Assembly (NCBI GenBank): GCA_964527795.1
Contig: CAZGOS010000120.1
Span: 1-8,809 of the forward strand
Length of the DNA stretch: 8,809 nt
Origin: SMXL01 sp964527795
GTDB lineage: Bacteria; Bacteroidota; Rhodothermia; Rhodothermales; UBA10348
Direction: 5' to 3'
Each line of letters opens with the position of its first letter. Positions within the stretch are counted from its first letter, which is position 1. The position numbers and the translations under genes are program-made. Positions 1 to 6,264 of this stretch are shown piece by piece. The notes below the pieces were generated by a model. It was not told the origin of the DNA and searched no databases. It saw only the letters and a list, made by a program, of their open reading frames with translations.

Positions 1-1878
1 ACACAGGGATTCGTATCGGTACTGCAGACGGGGCGCGTTCCATATCCGTGGCTCGTTGAGGACTTCGACAGGCCTCCGCAGGGAGAGCTTGTCATCTACG
101 AGCTGCTGGTCCGCGATTTTATTGCCAAACACGACTACCGAGCGTTGGTCGATACGCTCGACTACCTGGACCGTCTGGGTATCAACGCCATTCAACTGAT
201 GCCGATCGCGGAGTTCGGAGGTAACATCAACTGGGGGTACCAGCCGCAGTTCGTATTTGCCCCCGACAAATATTACGGACCGGCCACCGACCTGAAACGA
301 TTCGTCGATGCGGCCCACCAGCGTGGCATCGCCGTGCTCCTGGACGTCGTCTATAACCACGTTGATTTCCCCTCGCCGGTGATCAAACTATATGGCGCCG
401 CCGACGACAATCCATGGATCAACATACCGGCACGCCATGCATTCAACGTCTTTTTCGACATCAACCACGAGAACACGTATACCCAGTACTGGCTGGATCG
501 GGTCAATGCCTACTGGATGACCGAATTCAAGATCGACGGCTTTCGCTTCGATCTCTCTAAAGGATTCACCCAGAATAACACGGGTAGCGATGCAGCCGCG
601 TTCGGTCGCTACGACGCCTCACGAATTCGGCTTCTAAAACGCATGGCCGACCAGATCTGGGCGGTTGCTCCAGAGGCGTACGTGATTCTTGAACACTTCG
701 CCGAGGACCGGGAGGAGCGTGAACTCGGGACTTATCGGACGGGAGAAGGGCGGCCCGGCATGATGTTCTGGAACAATGTCAATCATGCGTATAACGAAGC
801 GACGATGGGGTACAACGACTCGGACGCGAATTTTCGACGGGCCTATTTCGGCCCCGGCGGGCGAAACTGGCCCGTACCCAACCTGATCTCATACATGGAA
901 AGCCACGACGAGCAGTGGCTCATGTTCAAGAACATCAAGTTCGGCGCGTGCGCCAATTCGCCCTTCGGAGGAGATCGGTGCAATACGGATCCGGGTCCGT
1001 ACAATACACGACGTCTGGCTACGGCTCTCGACCGCATGAAAATGGCCGGTGCTTTCTTTTTCCTTCTTCCCGGACCGAAAATGATGTTTCAGTTCGGCGA
1101 GCTCGGGTACGGTTACGGCGATGCGGGCGAGCAGTGCCTGCAAAGCGGCGGCGGCGGAGATTGTCCGCCGTTTGCACCCGGCCGTACGTCACCCAAACCC
1201 ATCCGATGGGACTACAGGGACGAGGCTTCAAGCGAAGGATCACTTCGTATGAAACTCTACAAAGCATGGGCCGCGCTGATCCATCTTCGCCGCGGCAACC
1301 TGGTATTCAGAAGCACGGAAACAACGGTCACGCTCAATTTGAATCAGGGCGTCAAGAGCATCGGACTCGCGCACCCGGAGATGGAGGCAACGATTGTCGG
1401 TAATTTCGACGTTTTTCCCCGCGAGACGTCGGTCACGTTTGCCCACACTGGAACATGGTACGATTTCTTTTCAGGCACGTCGTTAGACGTTACGGAGGCG
1501 TCAATGACGTTCAACCTGCAACCCGGTGAGTTTCATGTTTTCACGGACAGCCAGGTCGACACTCCTGAACCAGGACTGATTACCGTCGATACCGAGGAAT
1601 CGAGGGACGTGCCTGTTGAGTTCGTGCTCGAACAAAATTATCCCAATCCGTTCAACCCCGCTACGACGATTCGATTTGCCACGGCGGAACCCGGACATGT
1701 TCGACTCGATGTCTTCGACGTACTGGGCAGACGCATTGCTACGTTGGTGGACGGAGTGATCCCTGCAAGAGCGCATAAGGTTGAGTTCGATGCCGGGTAC
1801 CTGCCGAGCGGCGTTTATCTGTACCGGCTTCAGTCCGGAAACCGGGTGGAGTCCAGGCATATGGTATTGGTCAAATAG
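1..1878 (+). CDS. Secreted GH13 alpha-amylase-family glycoside hydrolase with T9SS sorting domain, 5'-truncated
   Basis: The frame is open from the first base, so the gene starts before the window; 625 residues are visible (numbered here from the window's first codon). A TTG at 145 could be taken for a start, but the preceding codons already encode the first barrel strand (VIYELLVRDF, about 31-40), so it is internal. All four GH13 signature regions are present: DVVYNH (115-120), GFRFDLSK with nucleophile Asp184, VILEHF with acid/base Glu231, and SHDE with Asp303. The stretch LMPIAEFGGNINWGY resembles branching-enzyme and pullulanase-like GH13 members more than classical alpha-amylases. A beta-sandwich follows the barrel, and residues about 543-625 form a T9SS C-terminal domain. 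The protein is therefore probably exported across the outer membrane and attached or released there, acting on alpha-1,4/1,6 glucans. The visible part has only four cysteines (317, 327, 379, 388). Exact specificity cannot be read; N-terminal starch-binding domains may lie upstream. Confidence 0.92.
   Translation, partial: TQGFVSVLQTGRVPYPWLVEDFDRPPQGELVIYELLVRDFIAKHDYRALVDTLDYLDRLGINAIQLMPIAEFGGNINWGYQPQFVFAPDKYYGPATDLKRFVDAAHQRGIAVLLDVVYNHVDFPSPVIKLYGAADDNPWINIPARHAFNVFFDINHENTYTQYWLDRVNAYWMTEFKIDGFRFDLSKGFTQNNTGSDAAAFGRYDASRIRLLKRMADQIWAVAPEAYVILEHFAEDREERELGTYRTGEGRPGMMFWNNVNHAYNEATMGYNDSDANFRRAYFGPGGRNWPVPNLISYMESHDEQWLMFKNIKFGACANSPFGGDRCNTDPGPYNTRRLATALDRMKMAGAFFFLLPGPKMMFQFGELGYGYGDAGEQCLQSGGGGDCPPFAPGRTSPKPIRWDYRDEASSEGSLRMKLYKAWAALIHLRRGNLVFRSTETTVTLNLNQGVKSIGLAHPEMEATIVGNFDVFPRETSVTFAHTGTWYDFFSGTSLDVTEASMTFNLQPGEFHVFTDSQVDTPEPGLITVDTEESRDVPVEFVLEQNYPNPFNPATTIRFATAEPGHVRLDVFDVLGRRIATLVDGVIPARAHKVEFDAGYLPSGVYLYRLQSGNRVESRHMVLVK
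1627..1875 (+). other. T9SS C-terminal sorting domain of the GH13 enzyme
   Basis: The last roughly 83 residues begin LEQNYPNPFNPATTIRF, continue with VFDVLGRRIATLVDG, and end SGVYLYRLQSG...MVLVK. This is the canonical type A Por-secretion tail: a seven-stranded beta-sandwich recognised by the T9SS translocon. It is usually removed during export by the PorU sortase in characterised systems. Confidence 0.9.
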
Positions 1879-1938
1879 TGATGGCCTTGAGCAAGCCTGA
1901 GGCCGGGATAAATGGCGACCTGATGCCGACCGGATGAA

Positions 1939-3936
1939 ATGAAACGGAAGTCCGCGAAATCTGGCAAGTCGGTCGAGCCGACGCTGTCCCCGAGAGAGCG
2001 TCGATTCCTGACGCTCGTGATATGGTGCTTCCCCATCCTGTTCTTCGTTCTCCTCGAGGGCGCGCTGCGCCTTTTCGGTTACGGCGATTCCTATCCGCTG
2101 TTCGTCCCCGCTCCCAACGCGCCCGAATACCTGACGCAGAACCATGAGGTAGCACGGCGCTATTTTATACGAGAGGAACGCGTGCCGACAGGAATCGGCG
2201 ATGTATTCAAGGCCGAGAAGGACACGAACACGACTCGCATCTTCGTCCAGGGCGGATCCAGCGCAGCAGGGTATCCCTACTACTTTGGCGGCAGCTTTTC
2301 CCGCATGCTCGAGCAACGCCTGCAGCAGACCTTTCCCGAGCGTACGATCGAAGTGGTCAATACCGGACTCGCGGCGGTCAATTCCTATACGCTGCTCGAC
2401 TTCGCAGACGAAATCATCGCGCAGAAACCGGACGCGATTCTGATTTATGCCGGACACAACGAGTTTTACGGGGCGCTCGGTGTCGGATCGGTTGAATCGC
2501 TGGGACGGTACCGCAGCGTGGTCCGTCTCTACCTGGACCTGCAGAACCTGCGTATCCTGCAGGCGTTTCGCGACCTTCTGGTAAAAGCGGGTTCATTTTT
2601 CGGGGGTCGAGCGAAAGGACAGCCGCCCGGGCAGACCCTGATGGAGCGCATGGTCGGTGAGCGCATGATTCCATTGAACTCGCCGCAGTATCGCCACGGT
2701 CTGGCGCAGTTTCGAGGCAATCTGAGGGATCTGCTGTCACGCTACCTTAAAGAAGACATTCCCGTTTTTATCGGTACTCTGGCGAGCAATGAACGCGCGC
2801 ACAAGCCATTTATCAGCGGCCTGGCGCCGGAGACCGATGCCGAAGCCTGGCAGGCCCTCTTGCTGAAAGGTGCGAATGCCGCCCGGGATGGAGATCTGGA
2901 AGCCGCCCTGGCGGCCTTCGACGCGGCCATCCGGATGGATAGTCTGGCGGCGAATTCCTTCTATGCCAGGGCTCGCCTGCTTGACAGTGCCGGCCGTTAT
3001 GCAGAGGCACGGATCGCCTATCTGGCGGCCAAAGACAGAGACCAGCTGCGATTCCGTGCAACCGAGGACATAAATGAAATCATCCGAGAGGAGGCTGCAC
3101 GCGCGGGAGTCACGGTCGTTGAATCCCAGCAGCGATTGGTCCAATCTGCCGGGGACGGGATCATTGGTTCGGACCTGATGCTCGAACACCTGCATCCCAA
3201 CGTCGACGGCTACTTCCTGATAGCCGATGCTTTCTACGAGGCACTTCGACAGGCCGATCTTTTCGGCGCGTGGAGTCATTATGTGCCCAGCCGGATCGCT
3301 CGCAGTGAGGTTTTGTTCACTGCGGTCGACTCCCTCTTCGGCGCATACAGGTTGCGGCAGTTGATGGCTAGTTGGCCTTTTCAGCCGCCCGGGGTTGTGG
3401 ACCAATCACTGGATACCGTTCAGGCGAGGAACCAGATCGAAGAACTCGCGCTTGATCTCTATCGAAAAGAAATCAACTGGTACGAAGCGACCAACGGACT
3501 TATGGCTTACTACAGGGGGCTGGGTGATTACCATCGTGCCCTTCAGGCAGCGCTTGCCGTCATCCAGCAGTACCCGTTTCTACCCAGACCTTACGCCGAA
3601 GCAGGTGATATACTGCTCCGGCAGCGACGACTTGACGAGGCACTTGTGTACTTCGAGATCGCAAATAAGCTTGAGGAGTCGGCAACGGTGCATTTTATGA
3701 TGGGAAACATTGCGCTTGTAAGAGGGCAGGCGGAGACTGCCATAGAGCACCTGGAGCGGGCGACAGCGCTTGAGCCGCAAAATGCGCAGATATTGATCCA
3801 ATTAAGCAAAGCATATGTTGTGCTGGATCGATTGGTGGACGCTCTGGAAACAGTGCAGAATCTCCTCCAGGTTGATCCGAACCATCAGGAAGGCCGGCAA
3901 CTTCGTGCCTGGCTGAGACAGAACGTGGATACGTGA
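1939..3936 (+). CDS. Membrane-anchored SGNH/GDSL hydrolase-like protein with TPR repeats
   Basis: 665 residues. A basic N-terminus is followed by one hydrophobic segment (about 23-46), suggesting a signal anchor with the rest in the periplasm. SGNH blocks are visible: block I FVQGGSSAAGY with probable nucleophile Ser107, block II Gly143 in NTGLAAVNSY, block III GHNEFYG with Asn174, and block V LEHLHPN with His419. The acidic partner three residues before that His is Glu416 rather than the usual Asp. Two TPR-like units (about 303-334 and 337-368) sit between blocks III and V, and four more (about 514-545, 549-580, 582-613, 616-647) form the C-terminus. Such proteins are probably esterases or deacylases, but substrate is unknown. 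The TPRs imply a protein partner. The ATG has no clear Shine-Dalgarno; an in-frame ATG at 1912 is followed at once by a stop, so 1939 is the best start. It lies 60 bases after the GH13 gene and overlaps the first possible start of the GH66 gene, suggesting one operon. There is no T9SS tail. Confidence 0.85.
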   Translation: MKRKSAKSGKSVEPTLSPRERRFLTLVIWCFPILFFVLLEGALRLFGYGDSYPLFVPAPNAPEYLTQNHEVARRYFIREERVPTGIGDVFKAEKDTNTTRIFVQGGSSAAGYPYYFGGSFSRMLEQRLQQTFPERTIEVVNTGLAAVNSYTLLDFADEIIAQKPDAILIYAGHNEFYGALGVGSVESLGRYRSVVRLYLDLQNLRILQAFRDLLVKAGSFFGGRAKGQPPGQTLMERMVGERMIPLNSPQYRHGLAQFRGNLRDLLSRYLKEDIPVFIGTLASNERAHKPFISGLAPETDAEAWQALLLKGANAARDGDLEAALAAFDAAIRMDSLAANSFYARARLLDSAGRYAEARIAYLAAKDRDQLRFRATEDINEIIREEAARAGVTVVESQQRLVQSAGDGIIGSDLMLEHLHPNVDGYFLIADAFYEALRQADLFGAWSHYVPSRIARSEVLFTAVDSLFGAYRLRQLMASWPFQPPGVVDQSLDTVQARNQIEELALDLYRKEINWYEATNGLMAYYRGLGDYHRALQAALAVIQQYPFLPRPYAEAGDILLRQRRLDEALVYFEIANKLEESATVHFMMGNIALVRGQAETAIEHLERATALEPQNAQILIQLSKAYVVLDRLVDALETVQNLLQVDPNHQEGRQLRAWLRQNVDT

Positions 3937-6047
3937 ATCGTACAAATTCACCAGATAGTATGTCGTCCGTACGCATGTCGAGAGCGATACGCAGGTGCGT
4001 TCTAACTTTATGCCTGTACGCGTGCACGGCCGGATTGCACACGGTCTCGGCACAACCCGTGACCTATGATGTTGCGCAGCCGGGCGCGTGGTTCGACGGA
4101 GTCACGACCGACAAAGCACGCTATGCTCCGGGTGAAACCGTGGCTATTACGATCACCTTCCGTCAACCGCCGACCGGGAAATCCCTCGTTATCCGTTACC
4201 GGCACCTTTTCGAAACCGTCGCCGAATCGGTACAGGTGCCACTGTCGTCGTTGCAATACACCTGGTCCTGGACTGCGCCCGGTACTGACTTCACAGGCTA
4301 TCTCGTCGAGAGTTTCCTCCTGGATGACACTACGGCACTCGACCACGTGAATATTGCCGTGGATGTTTCGTCGGACTGGCGGGTCTTTCCTCGATACGGT
4401 TTCCTGTCGAAATTCGGCGCAATGGATGCCGGTGAAATTGATGCAATTGTAACGCGCCTGAATCGATTTCACATCAATGGTCTTCAGTTCTACGATTGGC
4501 ACAACAAGCACCACAAGCCGCTCGCCGGTACTCCGGAGTTTCCAGCCGCCACATGGATCGATGTAGCCAACCGCACGAACCATCGAGAGACCATAGTGGA
4601 CTATCTGGAGTCGGCTGATCGGCATAATATGACGGCGATGGCCTATAACCTGCTCTACGGCGCGTGGGCCGATGCAGAACTCGACGGGGTCTCGGCGCAG
4701 TGGTACCTCTACCAGGATGCCGCTCTGCAGACACGTGACGTCCATCCACTTCCGAGCTCCTGGGCCAGCGATATCTACGTGATGGATCCAGGCAACGCAG
4801 GATGGACTGATTACCTGCTGACGCAGATGGCCGATGTCTTCGAATCGCTGACGTTCGACGGTTGGCACGTCGATCAGTTGGGAGATCGCGGAACGTTGTG
4901 GAATGCTCAGGGAAGCCCGGTGCAGCTCGACTCTGCCTTTGAGACCTTCCTTAAAGCAGCCGGCGACCGACTTGGTGTTCGGTTGGTCATGAATGCCGTC
5001 AACCAATACGGCCAATCCGGTATCGTAAACAGTCCCGTGGAGTTTTTGTACACAGAAGTCTGGGATCCCAACAATCTCTTCTCCGAACTCAGAAGCATCC
5101 TGGTGTACAACGAAGAGGTACTGGGACGCAAAACGGTGATCGCCGGCTACGTCAACAGAGGTCTCTCAGGCCGGCCTGGCCAGTTCAATACGCCCGGCGT
5201 TCTGTTCGCTGATGCGGTCATTTTTGCGCACGGCGGAGCACACCTGGAGATGGGTGAGCACATGTTGGCAAACGAATACTTTCCGAATGACAACCTTGAG
5301 ATGCCGCCGGAATTGCACGCACAATTGGTGGCCTACTACGACGTGCTGGTGGCCTACGAAAACCTTCTAAGGGACGATGCGCAGTACGCCGGCCTGGATG
5401 TAAGCGCTCCTGGTTTTTCGATTTCCGGTACGCCCAGGTCCGGCTCAATCCTTCGTATTGCACGCGAGAGGTCCGGTCAGCAGATCCTTCACCTGCTGAA
5501 CTTTACCGATGTGACCACGATGGAGTGGCGCGACACCTTTGGGACACAAGTCATACCTGCCACGCTGACCGGGATTGAGCTGAAGCTCTCGACGGACAAG
5601 TCCATCAAGCGGGTGTGGGCGGCCTCGCCCGATGTATATCAGGGATCTCCCGTCGAATTATCATTCAATCAGGCGGGAACAGAGGTCACGCTGACACTGC
5701 CATCGCTAAAATACTGGAGTATGATCGTATTCGAAGAGAAGGAAGAAACGACGTCTATTGTGCCGGAACCCCGACCTCGGATTTCGGCAGAGCCTCAACT
5801 GGACATTTTCCCCACTCCTTTTTCAACGTCAACCACCATTCAAGTCAGGCTCCCCGAACCCTCGGAGATGAATCTGGCGATATTTAGCATCCAGGGTCGA
5901 AAGGTGGCAACGCTCGTAAATGGATTCTTTCCGGCAGGCAACTATCATTTTGACTGGGACGCAGGTGGACGTGCAAGCGGTGTGTATATATACCGATTGA
6001 TGACAATTGGCCATACGAAAACAGGCTTGCTGACGCTCGTGAGATGA
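3933..6047 (+). CDS. Secreted GH66 glycoside hydrolase (dextranase family) with T9SS sorting domain
   Basis: 704 residues from GTG 3933. GH66 enzymes cleave alpha-1,6 glucan (dextran) to isomalto-oligosaccharides or cyclise it. Order: signal peptide ending VSA/QP (cut after residue 40); Ig-like domain (about 42-145, with DKARYAPGETV); barrel from about 150 with the GH66 hallmarks DWRVFPRYGFLSKF and INGLQFYDWHNKHHKPL; C-terminal beta-sandwich (about 490-600); short linker; T9SS tail (about 618-704). Probable catalytic residues by family analogy are nucleophile Asp314 in GWHVDQLGDRG and acid/base Glu375 in FLYTEVWDP. I see no inserted carbohydrate-binding domain of the kind found in cyclodextran-forming members, so dextranase is favoured over glucanotransferase. 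The GTG overlaps the previous stop by 4 bases (GTGA), suggesting translational coupling; in-frame ATGs at 3960 and 3975 are alternatives, and 3975 gives a more typical 26-residue signal peptide. No Shine-Dalgarno decides between them. The mature part shows no cysteine. Confidence 0.9.
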   Translation: MNRTNSPDSMSSVRMSRAIRRCVLTLCLYACTAGLHTVSAQPVTYDVAQPGAWFDGVTTDKARYAPGETVAITITFRQPPTGKSLVIRYRHLFETVAESVQVPLSSLQYTWSWTAPGTDFTGYLVESFLLDDTTALDHVNIAVDVSSDWRVFPRYGFLSKFGAMDAGEIDAIVTRLNRFHINGLQFYDWHNKHHKPLAGTPEFPAATWIDVANRTNHRETIVDYLESADRHNMTAMAYNLLYGAWADAELDGVSAQWYLYQDAALQTRDVHPLPSSWASDIYVMDPGNAGWTDYLLTQMADVFESLTFDGWHVDQLGDRGTLWNAQGSPVQLDSAFETFLKAAGDRLGVRLVMNAVNQYGQSGIVNSPVEFLYTEVWDPNNLFSELRSILVYNEEVLGRKTVIAGYVNRGLSGRPGQFNTPGVLFADAVIFAHGGAHLEMGEHMLANEYFPNDNLEMPPELHAQLVAYYDVLVAYENLLRDDAQYAGLDVSAPGFSISGTPRSGSILRIARERSGQQILHLLNFTDVTTMEWRDTFGTQVIPATLTGIELKLSTDKSIKRVWAASPDVYQGSPVELSFNQAGTEVTLTLPSLKYWSMIVFEEKEETTSIVPEPRPRISAEPQLDIFPTPFSTSTTIQVRLPEPSEMNLAIFSIQGRKVATLVNGFFPAGNYHFDWDAGGRASGVYIYRLMTIGHTKTGLLTLVR
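3975..4052 (+). other. Signal peptide of the GH66 enzyme
   Basis: Starting from Met15 the segment has a basic n-region (MSRAIRR), a hydrophobic core (CVLTLCLYACTAGL) and a VSA cleavage site before QP. This fits signal peptidase I and Sec export, the usual first step for T9SS substrates. The GTG and first ATG starts would only lengthen the n-region by 14 or 5 residues. Confidence 0.8.
5784..6044 (+). other. T9SS C-terminal sorting domain of the GH66 enzyme
   Basis: The tail runs from PQLDIFPTPFSTSTTIQV through FSIQGRKVATLVNGFFPAG to ASGVYIYRLMTIG and ends LLTLVR. It is clearly homologous to the GH13 tail in this window, but the opening motif is degenerate: FPTPFS replaces YPNPFN. Confidence 0.85.
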
Positions 6048-6126
6048 TTGGGATTTCGACAAATACGGGGACGTGCAAATGCAGCATCCGTGCCTGTTTT
6101 GAAGTACACCTGGCGGTTGGACCCCG

Positions 6127-6140
6127 AGCCGGTTTCGGCT
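6127..6140 (+). terminator. Weak hairpin downstream of the GH66 gene, possible terminator
   Basis: AGCCG (6127-6131) can pair with CGGCT (6136-6140) around a four-base GTTT loop. A competing pairing joins CCGGT (6129-6133) to ACCGG (6146-6150). There is no run of T after either stem, so a classical Rho-independent terminator is doubtful. It lies about 80 bases after the GH66 stop, where an operon end would be expected. Confidence 0.22.
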
Positions 6141-6157
6141 TTGCGACCGGAAACGTA

Positions 6158-6188
6158 TTGATCCAGTCGCGTGGCGGCACGAACTTTG
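6158..6188 (+). promoter_or_regulatory. Possible Bacteroidota-type promoter before the NRPS gene
   Basis: TTG at 6158-6160 and GAACTTTG at 6181-6188 are separated by 20 bases. This resembles the Bacteroidota -33 (TTG) and -7 (TAnnTTTG) elements with their usual 19-21 base spacing, although the first T of the -7 box is replaced by G. Transcription would begin near 6195 and leave a leader of about 70 bases before the ATG at 6265. The match is short and could be chance. Confidence 0.22.
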
Positions 6189-6264
6189 TAGAATACACAC
6201 ACTCAGAATCACCCATTCCGTCAGAAGCGTACCTTCCGGGCGCAACTGGATAAGTAGTCGATTC

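Noticed and set aside
145..147. TTG as the start codon of the GH13 gene.
   Set aside because: The frame is open to the first base of the window, and the upstream codons encode the conserved first barrel strand (VIYELLVRDF), so the real start lies outside the window.
915..1403. A 162-codon + strand frame within the GH13 gene.
   Set aside because: It is an out-of-frame shadow, rich in Arg and Ser, fully inside the conserved GH13 barrel region.
1883..1904. An inverted repeat GGCCT...AGGCC just after the GH13 stop, as a possible terminator.
   Set aside because: The stem is only five base pairs with a 12-base loop and no T run, and the next gene starts within 60 bases, so an operon end here is not supported.
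1501..2457. A 318-codon open frame on the - strand crossing the GH13/SGNH junction.
   Set aside because: It runs antisense through two genes with clear domain motifs, and its translation shows no family features. Long antisense frames are expected opposite G+C-rich coding sequence.
4014..4025. A possible lipobox (LYAC) in the GH66 signal peptide, which would make it a lipoprotein.
   Set aside because: Tyr before the Ala-Cys pair does not fit the usual lipobox, and a good VSA/QP signal peptidase I site follows. The T9SS tail also favours non-lipoprotein export.
4008..5015. A 335-codon open frame on the - strand inside the GH66 gene.
   Set aside because: It lies opposite the signal peptide, Ig-like domain and barrel of a well-supported GH66 gene and shows no recognisable protein features.
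6044..6253. A 69-residue + strand open frame overlapping the GH66 stop as ATGA and ending just before the NRPS start.
   Set aside because: It has no recognisable motif or ribosome site, and its residues look like translated non-coding DNA. The ATGA overlap alone is not enough to call a gene.
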